A stretch of DNA of 64,000 nucleotides from Ferrimonas gelatinilytica (GCF_039544205.1 NZ_BAABLF010000009.1:1-64000); one strand, 5' to 3'. Shown: positions 1 through 9,441, counted from the stretch's first letter. Numbers and translations are program-made. Notes: generated from the letters alone by a model not told the origin.

Positions 1-613
1 GGATCCAGGGGAAGCCTGCGGTCTGAACTTCGTCGTGGCGGATCCAGGGGAAGCCTGCGGTCTGCACTTCGCTGTGGCGGATCCAGGGGAAGCCTGCGGT
101 CTGAATTTCGTCGTGGCGGATCCAGGGGAAGCCTGCGGTCTGCACTTCGTCGTGGCGGATCCAGGGGAAGCCTGCGGTCTGAGCTTCGTCGTGGCGGATC
201 CAGGGGAAGCCTGCAGTCTGCAATTCGTCGTGGCGGATCCAGGGGAAGCCTGCGGTCTGAACTTCGTCGTGGCGGATCCAGGGGAAGCCTGCGGTCTGAA
301 CTTCGTCGTGGCGGATCCAGGGGAAGCCTGCGGTCTGAACTTCGTCGTGGCGGATCCAGGGGAAGCCTGCGGTCTGAACTTCGTCGTGGCGGATCCAGGG
401 GAAGCCTGTGGTCTGAACTTCGTCGTGGCGGATCCAGGGGAAGCCTGCGGTCTGAACTTCGCTGTGGCGGATCCAGGGGAAGCCTGCGGTCTGAACTTCG
501 CTGTGGCGGATCCAGGGGAACCCTGCGGTCTGAACTTCGTCGTGGCGGATCCAGGGGAAGCCTGCGGTCTGAACTTCGCTGTGGCGGATCCAGGGGAACC
601 CGGCGGTTTGACG
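1..613. repeat. 39-bp direct tandem repeat, 16 copies, coding on the minus strand
   Basis: Units of exactly 39 bases begin at 1, 40, 79 and so on to 586, each opening with GGATCCAGGGGAA. The sixteenth copy decays after about 613. Copies 7 to 10 are identical or nearly so. Because 39 is a multiple of three, the array keeps one reading frame, and on the minus strand it encodes a 13-residue repeat. There are no unique spacers, so this is not a CRISPR array. The array starts at or before the left edge, so the true copy number is unknown. Confidence 0.95.
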
Positions 614-757
614 TTCATCTTGATAGACCTTGGTACGAGCCTCAGCTTGTTGTTGGACTGTTTGGTCTTTGTTATGTGGCCAAGCAAAGGCAGCGCTTGT
701 AAAGCCGGAAATGGCGACGATAACGGCAATGGAAGCAGCTTTAAGTACAGTTTTCAT
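1..757 (-). CDS. Secreted 13-residue tandem-repeat protein, C-terminus beyond the window
   Basis: Reading the minus strand from the ATG at 757, the frame stays open to base 1, so at least 252 codons are present and the stop lies outside the window. Residues 1-25 form a typical Sec signal peptide: basic start MKTVLK, a hydrophobic stretch, and an Ala-Phe-Ala cleavage site before Trp26. A short linker (about 26-50, Gln-rich) leads into at least 16 repeats of about QTAGFPWIRH followed by D/S, E and V/I/A/L. The mature protein has no Cys in view, and each repeat carries one Trp, Pro, Phe, Arg and His. An AGGGA ribosome site lies about 8 bases before the ATG. The gene follows the c-di-GMP sensor gene by 62 bases on the same strand, so it may be co-transcribed. 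I recognise no family. It could be a secreted matrix or structural protein, or a multi-copy peptide precursor; neither is shown. Confidence 0.8.
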   Translation of the reverse strand, partial: MKTVLKAASIAVIVAISGFTSAAFAWPHNKDQTVQQQAEARTKVYQDERQTAGFPWIRHSEVQTAGFPWIRHDEVQTAGFPWIRHSEVQTAGFPWIRHSEVQTAGFPWIRHDEVQTTGFPWIRHDEVQTAGFPWIRHDEVQTAGFPWIRHDEVQTAGFPWIRHDEVQTAGFPWIRHDELQTAGFPWIRHDEAQTAGFPWIRHDEVQTAGFPWIRHDEIQTAGFPWIRHSEVQTAGFPWIRHDEVQTAGFPWI

Positions 758-819
758 GATCGGTCCCTGATGTGTTCTGAAATAACCTGATCACACAAAA
801 GCAACGATCGTGCCACATT

Positions 820-3800
820 TTAGACGGTTTCTTGACGACTCCGTTTTTTAACCTTTTCCTCTTCATGCGTTTTAGCTTCGATAAGCACCTGTTCGAACGT
901 TTTCTCGCTGACGGGCTTGCTAAAGAAGAAGCCTTGCATCGTTTCACAGCCAAGTTTGTCGAGTGCTTCTGCCTGCTCCAAACACTCGACACCCTCGGCA
1001 ACGACATTCAAGTCCAGGTTTTTAGCGATGGTAATAAGGGAAGAGACCATCATCCTGTCGGAATGGGAGTTAACTAGGTCGTCGATAAATGACTTGTCAA
1101 TCTTGAGCGTGTCTATTGGGAAACTTTTTAAATAGGAGAGTGAAGAGTAACCTGTTCCAAAGTCGTCCAGCGCTATCCGGATCCCAAGCTGTTTGAGGCT
1201 CATCATCGCTTCGACGGCCTTTTCCGGTTGCCTGATCACGCTGCCCTCTGTGATCTCCAACTCCAGGCTATTTCCGGGTAACTGAGTGACGGAGAGCACT
1301 CGCTGTACCCTGTCGACAAGGTCGGTCAGAGCAAACTGCTTGGAAGAGAGGTTTACGGCGATGTGTCCCTTGAACAGATCTTTTTGGCGCCAATTCTGGG
1401 CCGCAAAGCACGCCTTACGCATGACGACCTCACCGATCTCGATGATGAGCTGGCTTTCCTCGGCCAAAGGAATGAACTCCATGGGGCTGATAAGTCCGCG
1501 CTCAGGGTGGTTTAATCGTACTAATGCCTCTGCACCGATAATATGGTGAGAGCCGTTGGCAACCTTCGCCTGATAGTAGACTTCGAACCAATCTTCCTTT
1601 AAAGCTTGTCGAATAAGCCCTTCCATTTCCAGCCGTGAGAGTGCCGCCAAGTTAAGTGCTTCGTTGTAATATTGATAACGGTGTCCTCCCTGGCTCTTCG
1701 CGTGATACATTGCCAGGTCAGCTTTTCTTATCAGGCTTTGTCTCTGATCATCATCTTCTGGATAAGTCGCGACCCCAATACTGCAGTTAAGCAATATTTC
1801 TTGCTTTGCAAGTGTAAATGGCTGCTTGAAAACATCCAATACTGTTTGTGCTACGAAGGAACTGGTTGATACAGCCGCCTTCCCTTCATAAATAATGGCG
1901 AACTCATCTCCCCCTAAGCGGTGTAGAGTCGCCTCTTGAGGTACACGGCCTTGCAATCGATTAGCGATGTGGCAGAGGAGATTGTCGCCAATTTCGTGAC
2001 CCAGTGAATCGTTAATGCGCTTAAAATTGTCTAAGTCAAAGAGGGTCAAGCTGAACGGTGTTTTTAATCGCAGTAGCTTGTCGATACTCACTTGAAGATA
2101 GCTGCGGTTTGGAAGGCCGGTCAGCGTGTCGGTGTTGGTAAGTCGGCGGAGTTCCGCTTCCGCCAATTTGCGATGTGTAATATCTGTGATAACACCGACA
2201 TAGAAGCACTCATGCCCTTGCAGGTCGTTTAGCCGATCGATGGTAAGTTCGATCTGAATAAGGCTGCCATTTTTTTTCCTAAAATCAAGCTCGCCTTTCC
2301 ACCTTCCATGAGTGTTAACGATGGAAAATATGTCATTCAGATGACTCTTTGGGTATTCATTAAGCTCCATCTCGCTGTTGATGAGATATTCTTTATCAAA
2401 CCCAGTGATGGTCAAGAACGCCTTGTTTACTTCTATTATTTCCCGAGTTGAGCCGAGGATTAACATCCCTTCAGAAATATTTGTCAGAGCCCTGGCAAAG
2501 AGAGACAGTCGCTCCTCTGTTTCTTTTATTTTGTTAATGTCTTTTATGGTTCCTGTCATTCGGATAGGCTTGTCATCCTGGTCCCATTCAACGATTTTTG
2601 CTCGGTCAAGAATCCATACCCAGTCACGGTTCTTTCCTCGGACTCGATAAGTTGCTTCGAAATGGTCTGATTTTCCATCGAAGTGTGCTTTTAAGAGACT
2701 GCCGACTCGATCTTTATCATGTGGATGTATATTTTTTCCACCACTTTGGCTTCTGGAGCTTGCAAAATCTAAAGACTCCCACATATTGGAACGATATATT
2801 TTTCCAGCTTTTATATCCCAGTCCCACATTTCATCGCCGCTACCCCATAGTGAAAGCTTGAGTCGTTCTTCACTTTGAGCAATTTTATGCTGAATAAACT
2901 TTCTTCTCTGTGACTCTTTATATAAAACAAATGCGATCAATAATAAAATGGAAAAATATACTGCTTTGGCCTTCTCTGAAAACCACCAGGGCGGCAAGAT
3001 TTCTATTGAGATACTAATCGGAGAACTATGATAGTTACCATGAGGTGAACGCGTTCGAACCTGAAAGATGTATTTTCCAGATGGAATGTTCGTATAAGTC
3101 GCTAAGCGATGGTTGCTGTTGGTAGGTATCCAAGTCTCGTTAAAACCTGACAACCGGTATTCGTATAGTGTTGTCATATGCGATGCATTCAGGAGACTGC
3201 TGAATGAGAATGAAAAAGGGTAGTCGCTATGCTTTAAAGTAATAACAGCTTCGCTATCATTTGCCTTGTAAGGATTAAAAAAAGGCAGCGATTCATTAAA
3301 AACCTTGACAGATGTTATCACAGGGGGACTTATATATTCACTTCTCTTTGTGTCCGGCTCATTAATAAGAGACACCCCTAAAGAACCGCCAAAATATAAT
3401 GTGTTTCCATCAATTGTTGAAGCCATTCCAGTATATTCTGGTTGCCCTCCATCGATGACGCTGTATACCTTGATTAGCTCTAGCGTTTCATTGTCCAATA
3501 AGTAAATCTTATTTGATGAAGTTACATATATATTATTTTCTGTTCTTGATATCCCATAGATTGAAGTATTCTTTAACAGTTCCAGCCTTTTATAATCTGA
3601 ATTCTCGTCTATTAAATAGAGCCCACTAGAGACCGTCCCGACCAACAGTCCATTTTTCGTTATAGCAATGGAAGAAACAATCGTTTCGTCGAATAGTTTT
3701 TTTTCCAAATACCATGAAACTTCATTATTACTTTCTTTGTTTCTTCTATAAATATGAAGTCCAGATTGAGCGCCAACGAAAAGTTTCCCATCATTTTTTA

Positions 3801-5160
3801 AACTGTGAAAGATCGGAGAGCTCAATTTAGGAATCAGTTCAAATTGCTTGATGGATTCATATTTTTCAAAAACATAAAGGCCGTTACTAAAAGTCCCTAT
3901 AAATATGGAATCTTTATTTTTTGTGAAGCTGGTTGCTGTATGCTCTAAAATCTTTTTTTCAGTCCAAGATTTGTTTTTTTCTCTTTCTAATAAGTAAACA
4001 CCACCAGAACCACCAACAACAATATCTCCTAATGCATTGGTTATAGACTTTGGCCCTGTTATTCTGGTTGTTATCTTTTCTTCTATACTGAAATTTTTGT
4101 TGGCAATAAAAAGTTCCGGTGAACTTGTCCCTATGACAATCTTTTCTTCTAATTTTGATAATGACCAAACCTGATTGGAAGAATTCAGCTCGGTGGAAAG
4201 GTTATATGTAACAATTTCTCCGGTTTCCAATGACTTTGTCATTACTCCTGAGCCAATGGTGCCAAACCAAAGGTTCTCATTTTCATCAATGAAAACGGAG
4301 TTGCTTGGCTCACTGGTGAGAGAGCTTATTTCTGACTCATTATCGATATTGTTGACACTGACCTTATATATCCCATCTGAAGATGCTATATAAATATAAT
4401 CTTCAGTTCTCTCCATGTCGACAATATCTTTTATTGTCCCAACCCTGAAAGGTTGCTTGCTGATTCCATCCTTGATGGCAAACAATCCTTTCGTGGTTCC
4501 AAGTACAGTTCCTCCCTCAACTGTTAATGTCTTGTTGATAATTCCGATGTTTTCCAAGTTATCAATATTAAACATGCCATAGTTGATAATGGCATCGCCG
4601 TTAAACGAAGACCTTATATAATGCTTTCCATTTGAAACGTCATGAAGTTTATATCCAATTGTATCAGTATAAGAGCTTCGTTCCGAGAGAATCAGGGTTT
4701 CGCTTTGATAGATGTAAGTTCCTTTATCAGAGAAGAAGTTCAACTTCCCTCCGACGATTCCCCCACCCCAAACTAGGTGAGGCTGGGACAGCATTTTCAC
4801 GAAATTATTATTTTCAGTATCGTGTTTATAGACGTTTCGATTTGTTATTAACCACAGTACGTCATTATAAGTAATAAGATCGACAATCAGATTTTCAGTA
4901 ATGCCGTGTTTCGCTGCATTGTCACTCTTAAATTGTTCAAACTCATAGCCATCGAAGCGATTCAATCCATTGATGGTCCCCACCCAGATAAAGCCAAGCT
5001 TATCCTGTGCGATGCTGGTCACTGTGCCTTCGGACAGGTTTTCCTTGAGGCCATACTGCTGGAACTTGTGGATCTGCTTTAGCTTGACCCCGGTGTCCTC
5101 CTCTGCGAGCAGAGTCCAGGGTAACAAGCTGAGCCAAAGCAGTGCGATCCATCTTCTCAT
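820..5160 (-). CDS. Membrane sensor with Reg_prop propeller, Y_Y_Y, PAS, GGDEF and EAL domains
   Basis: A predicted cyclic-di-GMP enzyme of about 1446 residues. From the N-terminus: signal peptide (MRRWIALLWLSLL, then Ala), a periplasmic region of two-component-regulator propeller repeats (about 25-640), a Y_Y_Y domain (about 650-720), one membrane helix (about 730-748), two PAS domains (about 770-1000), a GGDEF domain with intact GGDEF near residue 1082, and an EAL domain with intact EAL near 1210 and the DDFGTGYSS motif. Both catalytic motifs look active; I see no RxxD inhibitory site just before GGDEF. The ATG at 5160 is preferred because the signal peptide begins there; an in-frame TTG at 5172 has AAGGA only three bases before it. 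The sensor half (roughly 2500-5000) is much richer in A and T than the surrounding genes, suggesting acquisition or domain shuffling. Whether it makes or breaks c-di-GMP cannot be told from sequence. Confidence 0.88.
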   Translation of the reverse strand: MRRWIALLWLSLLPWTLLAEEDTGVKLKQIHKFQQYGLKENLSEGTVTSIAQDKLGFIWVGTINGLNRFDGYEFEQFKSDNAAKHGITENLIVDLITYNDVLWLITNRNVYKHDTENNNFVKMLSQPHLVWGGGIVGGKLNFFSDKGTYIYQSETLILSERSSYTDTIGYKLHDVSNGKHYIRSSFNGDAIINYGMFNIDNLENIGIINKTLTVEGGTVLGTTKGLFAIKDGISKQPFRVGTIKDIVDMERTEDYIYIASSDGIYKVSVNNIDNESEISSLTSEPSNSVFIDENENLWFGTIGSGVMTKSLETGEIVTYNLSTELNSSNQVWSLSKLEEKIVIGTSSPELFIANKNFSIEEKITTRITGPKSITNALGDIVVGGSGGVYLLEREKNKSWTEKKILEHTATSFTKNKDSIFIGTFSNGLYVFEKYESIKQFELIPKLSSPIFHSLKNDGKLFVGAQSGLHIYRRNKESNNEVSWYLEKKLFDETIVSSIAITKNGLLVGTVSSGLYLIDENSDYKRLELLKNTSIYGISRTENNIYVTSSNKIYLLDNETLELIKVYSVIDGGQPEYTGMASTIDGNTLYFGGSLGVSLINEPDTKRSEYISPPVITSVKVFNESLPFFNPYKANDSEAVITLKHSDYPFSFSFSSLLNASHMTTLYEYRLSGFNETWIPTNSNHRLATYTNIPSGKYIFQVRTRSPHGNYHSSPISISIEILPPWWFSEKAKAVYFSILLLIAFVLYKESQRRKFIQHKIAQSEERLKLSLWGSGDEMWDWDIKAGKIYRSNMWESLDFASSRSQSGGKNIHPHDKDRVGSLLKAHFDGKSDHFEATYRVRGKNRDWVWILDRAKIVEWDQDDKPIRMTGTIKDINKIKETEERLSLFARALTNISEGMLILGSTREIIEVNKAFLTITGFDKEYLINSEMELNEYPKSHLNDIFSIVNTHGRWKGELDFRKKNGSLIQIELTIDRLNDLQGHECFYVGVITDITHRKLAEAELRRLTNTDTLTGLPNRSYLQVSIDKLLRLKTPFSLTLFDLDNFKRINDSLGHEIGDNLLCHIANRLQGRVPQEATLHRLGGDEFAIIYEGKAAVSTSSFVAQTVLDVFKQPFTLAKQEILLNCSIGVATYPEDDDQRQSLIRKADLAMYHAKSQGGHRYQYYNEALNLAALSRLEMEGLIRQALKEDWFEVYYQAKVANGSHHIIGAEALVRLNHPERGLISPMEFIPLAEESQLIIEIGEVVMRKACFAAQNWRQKDLFKGHIAVNLSSKQFALTDLVDRVQRVLSVTQLPGNSLELEITEGSVIRQPEKAVEAMMSLKQLGIRIALDDFGTGYSSLSYLKSFPIDTLKIDKSFIDDLVNSHSDRMMVSSLITIAKNLDLNVVAEGVECLEQAEALDKLGCETMQGFFFSKPVSEKTFEQVLIEAKTHEEEKVKKRSRQETV

Positions 5161-5260
5161 CGAGATTACCAATCTTCCTTAACCTGGTGTTGTCGAGAAG
5201 GTAACATTTGCCTTTGCGGTTATCTACGATTTTGAGCCCGGGATAGGGGGGAATTCCTCA

Positions 5261-8047
5261 TCAGAAATCAATCAAATTGCTCTGGTCTTTAAACCGGTCG
5301 ATGTCGAGGATTCGGCGTTCTCCCACCAAGGGTTCATGCTCGGTATGTGACTGGCCAGCGGAATAAAGCACCAGACGATCCGGATTGCTGCAGCGCATTC
5401 TCTCCATCATGAATCGGATCAGGTCGGCACGATCAAGTTTCATGATCTGCTGGGCGATCTTTTCCCTCAGATCAAACTCGGTATCCTTGTTGCCAATGCT
5501 GATCCAACTGCGCTGAGCCCTTGCCTTGAGATTGTTGTCCGGTTCTAGGAGCTGGTGAGTGAGGGCCCTTTTTGTGCTCTCCCAGTCGCGGCTCGAGATC
5601 TGCATTAGCGCATAGCCGAAGTCAGCAATGAACTGGTCGATCGCTTCGAGAAGCTGCAGTGGACCAGCAACGGGACTCTGTATGTAAAAGATGATGCCCG
5701 GACACCGGTTCATCGGTACGTAGCTCGTGCCGACCATGTAGCCCAGTTGCTGCTTGGTTCGTAATTCATGAAAAAAATCACTGGAAATCGTGTGGTTGAG
5801 CAGACTAAACAGGGCCACTTTCTCCTGGGAGTTGGCGCGTGACTGATGGTATACCAATATGGCGCTGTCTTGATGGTCACTCTCGATCTCTCGCAGCACT
5901 GTTCCCTTACCCTCAATACTGACCAACTGCCTCTTGACCTCTTTTCCAGGCTCGCCCACCTCCCTTAAGGTGTGTGTCAGCCGCTGGCCCAAGCCACGAG
6001 CCTCCTCTTCCAGCCAATCGCCATACACCATCCCTTCGGCGTGAACCTCCTGATAAATGGTTTCGATATGTTCTAGGAGCTCCGGTAGCGTGGCGGTTTG
6101 GAGCTCTTCTGCCATCAGCAGTGGGTCGAAACTGCGTTGCTGCAGAGTACAGGTGAGCGCGTTAAAGAGGCGAGCCACGGGGCGACCGATGCGGATCCCA
6201 TTCCAGTTGCGCTGGAGTTGAGCCCGGGTCTCGTTAAACAGACTCTCGCTGAATTGCCGCTTTCGGGCATGGCGAAGCAGCAGCTCGAGCAGCTTTTCCT
6301 GGCCGCCGGTGAAGCCACTAAGGTGGAGTGTGAGTCCTCCCTGGTGCGGGTAGATGTTGTAGCTGAGTCCGGCGACCTCCGCCTGGTAGGTCAGTTCACT
6401 GAGGCTGTCCAGCAAAAGGGCGATGTAGAGCCGTGTGAGGGCGGCTCGTCGAGGTGAGTCATGGCAGGGTTCACTGTCCAGAGACACGAAAAGGTGTGCT
6501 TTGGGCACCTGAAACTCGTCGTCCTTTTTGTGCCACAGGGTAAAGCTCTTGTTCCGATAGATCGGCACCGGGTGAGGGTGGGGCGAGGGCTCGGATCTTG
6601 GATCCAGCAGGTCGCCGATATACTCATTTGCCTCGGGCAGGGCCAACGCCATGTTAAGCGGTTCCGCTTGCCATCGCGCCCGGCGCTCCGGCTCGATGGG
6701 AGAGATTCGGTAGGGCGTGTCATACCATTTGGCTTTGCGCTCGCCCCGGCATTCCGGCGCCACTAGGGTGAGCCTGCAGTTGTCACCATTCATTTTATCC
6801 AGGATCGAGCTGACTGCATCGCGATCCAGTCCATCCATGCGGTAGTCACCGAACACAATGTCCTCGATGTCGTAATGGTGCATGTTGATGGTGAGGTGGC
6901 TGGCGAGATCCAGGGGTTTGACCGGTTCCTGATAACGAAACGCCCTTTGCAGCAAGGTTTGTCGTTCACGGTAGCGCCAGTCATCGATTCCCTCCTGTCG
7001 AATCTTATCGATGTACTGGAAGGTCAGCGCCAGGATCCTGTCCTGGTTCGCCAGCCCGGACTCAGTCAGCTGATAGCTGATGTTGTAATCCTTGAAGTTG
7101 TAACCATTGACGCCTCCCCCGGCGGAAAGCTGACTGACCAGACCTTCCGATTTGAGCACCGACAGCAGGCTGCCCGGGCCTTCGTAACCGAGCATGTAGG
7201 AGAGGTAGGTCAGCGGCTTGTGGCGATACCACTGGTCGATTGCACCTAAAGCAAAGGAGAGGGTGAGCTGGCGACTTTTTTTCAGTGGCTGGATCTCGAT
7301 CTGGATCCCCTGTTGAGCACTGATGTAGAGCGACACATCAGGCAAGGTTTTACTCAGCTCAAGGTTGGGGATGGCCCCGAAGCGTTCGGTGACCGCCTCC
7401 CGGTAGTCGTCCCATGACTCGGGGCTTACAAGCACCAGGGTCATCAAGTTGGCTGAGTAGTGTTGTCGGTAAAAGGCCAGCAACGCTTCGCGAACCGGGC
7501 GATCGGGGAGGTCTGCGAGGGTCTGCTGGTTCCCGACGGAGAACTTGCTGAAGGGATGGGCCGGGTTCACAGTCTCTTTGTGTACCTGGTAGAAGCGTCG
7601 CATATCGTCCCGAAGCTTCATCTTGAACTCGGAATCGACCGATTGGCGCTCTTTCTCTACCAGATCGTTGTCAAAAAGCGGTGCGGTGAAAAACTGGCTG
7701 AAGCGATCCAGTGCTTCGTCGAAGGCGTTGCCCTTGATGTCAAAGTAGTAGCTGGTGAATTCCGGTCCGGTCCACGCGTTGTGACTGCCGCCATTTTGGC
7801 TGATGAACTGCTGGTATTCGCCGGCATTGGGGTAACGCTCCGTACCGAGAAACAGCATGTGCTCAAGGAAGTGCGCCATCCCTTCCCGGTCTTCAGGGTC
7901 GTCAAAGTGGCCGACTCGAACCGATAGTGCTGCGGCGGATTTACTGGCCGCAGGATCTTGAACCCAGAGTACCCGCAGGGCATTGTCCAGTTTCTCGTAC
8001 CGGTATTGCCGCGGATCATTGGGGCTGAGTGTCAGGGTCTCGGTCAT
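5261..8047 (-). CDS. M16 family zinc metalloprotease (insulysin/pitrilysin type)
   Basis: This 928-residue protein is a member of the insulinase/protease III family, which degrades peptides inside a closed chamber formed by four similar domains. The inverted zinc motif HFLEH is at residues 59-63, with the downstream glutamate in the VDSEFKMK segment as third metal ligand. The length fits the family (about 900-960). I chose the ATG at 8047 since residues before it, in a longer frame open to 8128, look unrelated to the family. With this start there is no signal peptide, so the enzyme is probably cytoplasmic, unlike Escherichia coli PtrA, which is exported. It stands alone between the sensor gene and the divergent sixA. 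Symbol withheld because orthology to ptrA is uncertain. Confidence 0.9.
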   Translation of the reverse strand: MTETLTLSPNDPRQYRYEKLDNALRVLWVQDPAASKSAAALSVRVGHFDDPEDREGMAHFLEHMLFLGTERYPNAGEYQQFISQNGGSHNAWTGPEFTSYYFDIKGNAFDEALDRFSQFFTAPLFDNDLVEKERQSVDSEFKMKLRDDMRRFYQVHKETVNPAHPFSKFSVGNQQTLADLPDRPVREALLAFYRQHYSANLMTLVLVSPESWDDYREAVTERFGAIPNLELSKTLPDVSLYISAQQGIQIEIQPLKKSRQLTLSFALGAIDQWYRHKPLTYLSYMLGYEGPGSLLSVLKSEGLVSQLSAGGGVNGYNFKDYNISYQLTESGLANQDRILALTFQYIDKIRQEGIDDWRYRERQTLLQRAFRYQEPVKPLDLASHLTINMHHYDIEDIVFGDYRMDGLDRDAVSSILDKMNGDNCRLTLVAPECRGERKAKWYDTPYRISPIEPERRARWQAEPLNMALALPEANEYIGDLLDPRSEPSPHPHPVPIYRNKSFTLWHKKDDEFQVPKAHLFVSLDSEPCHDSPRRAALTRLYIALLLDSLSELTYQAEVAGLSYNIYPHQGGLTLHLSGFTGGQEKLLELLLRHARKRQFSESLFNETRAQLQRNWNGIRIGRPVARLFNALTCTLQQRSFDPLLMAEELQTATLPELLEHIETIYQEVHAEGMVYGDWLEEEARGLGQRLTHTLREVGEPGKEVKRQLVSIEGKGTVLREIESDHQDSAILVYHQSRANSQEKVALFSLLNHTISSDFFHELRTKQQLGYMVGTSYVPMNRCPGIIFYIQSPVAGPLQLLEAIDQFIADFGYALMQISSRDWESTKRALTHQLLEPDNNLKARAQRSWISIGNKDTEFDLREKIAQQIMKLDRADLIRFMMERMRCSNPDRLVLYSAGQSHTEHEPLVGERRILDIDRFKDQSNLIDF

Positions 8048-8235
8048 CTCTGGTGCGATCCGTCCCGGATCGTCCTTTGCTCTGCAACGAATGAAAGTTA
8101 GTGTGCGCGTAGATTCCAAGCTGTGCAATCATCTGCGGCCAGATCCGGTGCCACCCTTTGCTGCCAGAGGGGGTGATAAAGGTGCCCGGGTCGGGCTAAG
8201 ATGAGTATGACAAAGTGGTAATAAGACCATAGAGA

Positions 8236-8718
8236 ATGAACATATACATTATGCGTCACGGTGAGGCGGGTTTTGATGCCCCTTCGGATCCTGAACGCCC
8301 TTTAACGGAGCTTGGGCGGCAGCAAAGCCTTGCCCTGGTCCATCATTACCTGCCTCAGTGGCAGGAACTGGATCTGGTGCTGGTGAGTCCCTACGTGCGG
8401 ACCTGGCAAACCTGGGAGGCGATGCGGGCGCAACTGCCGGAAACCATCTCTGCCCAGGTAGTGCCAGAGTTGGTACCGGAAACAGACCCTTCGCTTGCGG
8501 CGGATGTGATCATTGCGACGGCGGAGTTGGCGGGGGCCAAGAATGTGCTGGTGGTTTCTCACATGCCGCTGGTGGGTTACCTGATATCGCAGCTGGTGCC
8601 CGGTCAGATCCCCATGATGTTCGCCACCGCTGCGGTGGCCCATGTGCAATACGATCAAACCCTTGCCTCTCCCAGTCAGCTGCTTTCCCACCTCGCGCCT
8701 CATGATCTGGTGGCTTGA
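8236..8718 (+). CDS. sixA: Phosphohistidine phosphatase SixA
   Basis: A 160-residue histidine phosphatase of the phosphoglycerate-mutase fold. The catalytic RHG triplet is at residues 7-9 (His8), close to the N-terminus as in SixA. SixA removes phosphate from histidine in phosphotransfer domains; in E. coli it acts on the ArcB sensor and on the nitrogen PTS protein. The length matches the family (about 160). It is divergent from the M16 protease and convergent with smrB. The roughly 95 bases between sixA and smrB show no strong terminator. Confidence 0.9.
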   Translation: MNIYIMRHGEAGFDAPSDPERPLTELGRQQSLALVHHYLPQWQELDLVLVSPYVRTWQTWEAMRAQLPETISAQVVPELVPETDPSLAADVIIATAELAGAKNVLVVSHMPLVGYLISQLVPGQIPMMFATAAVAHVQYDQTLASPSQLLSHLAPHDLVA

Positions 8719-8814
8719 GCTGAAGAGGGGTCGGAACTGACACCGGATACAACCGCGACAGCCGCTTTTTCAGGGCTCAACGTCACCAGGTTGGAGACGG
8801 CGCGTTTGGCCGTA

Positions 8815-9348
8815 CTAGCGGCGGTGATGCTCACCGACGGAGATCAAAATCAACAGGGCCGAGTTGCCTCCCCACTCCAGCGGCGCCTGATGAAATGCGA
8901 GCACATCGGGGTGCTGGGCCAGCCAGGCGGGGACCCGGGCTTTCAGTACGCCGCTGCCGAGACCGTGCATCACGCTGGCGCAAGGGATCTGCTGCCGTTT
9001 ACAGGCGTCGATCAGGGCGATCAACTCGTGGCGTGCTTCCTGTTGCGTCATCCCATGAAGATCCAGCAGCAGCTCCGGCGTGTGATCCCCTCGCCGTAAC
9101 CGCTTCAGCTCAAAGCTCTGCTCGGGGTCACGGACAAAGCGCATCGGCCCCTCTGTGGGCAAAGCCGGTTGGTAGCTGTCTGAAAAGTAGTGATCCGCGA
9201 GTCTGCGCGTCTGTTTGGCGCGGGTCTTATCCGGTGTGGGAACAGAGGGCTTGTGGTTGACGCTGTCCTGATGCAGCGGCTTGACCCCCGCGACACTTTG
9301 CCGGAACAGGGCGAAATCATCGTCATCGAATGGGCTGGACTCTTTCAT
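8815..9348 (-). CDS. smrB: Endonuclease SmrB, ribosome rescue
   Basis: A 177-residue Smr-domain protein. SmrB cuts mRNA between collided ribosomes so that stalled translation can be rescued. The N-terminal half (1-90) is charged and probably the ribosome-binding extension; the Smr domain follows, with the DLH motif at residues 96-98 (DLHGMTQ) and the HGLGSG loop near 128. It is divergent from prmB with under 100 bases between them, the same pairing seen in other gammaproteobacteria, where both genes serve the ribosome. Confidence 0.9.
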   Translation of the reverse strand: MKESSPFDDDDFALFRQSVAGVKPLHQDSVNHKPSVPTPDKTRAKQTRRLADHYFSDSYQPALPTEGPMRFVRDPEQSFELKRLRRGDHTPELLLDLHGMTQQEARHELIALIDACKRQQIPCASVMHGLGSGVLKARVPAWLAQHPDVLAFHQAPLEWGGNSALLILISVGEHHRR

Positions 9349-9441
9349 AGCCCGCTATTTTACGCCAGCCAGGATAGGAAAGGCACGCTTTCTCCCGCTA
9401 CAATGGTCCGACTTTGAATTTCTAGCCAAAAAGGGCAGGAC

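Noticed and set aside
1..613. CRISPR array
   Set aside because: The repeats are directly adjacent without unique spacers and encode protein.
35..790. Plus-strand open frame with ADPGEACGLNFVV repeats
   Set aside because: It has no signal peptide or good ribosome site and its tail after the repeats has no sense; the minus strand has both. It is open only because a 39-base repeat without a stop in one copy has none in any.
781..819. CRP site before the repeat-protein gene
   Set aside because: One half site (TGTGA) is present on the minus strand, but the second half is not at the right distance.
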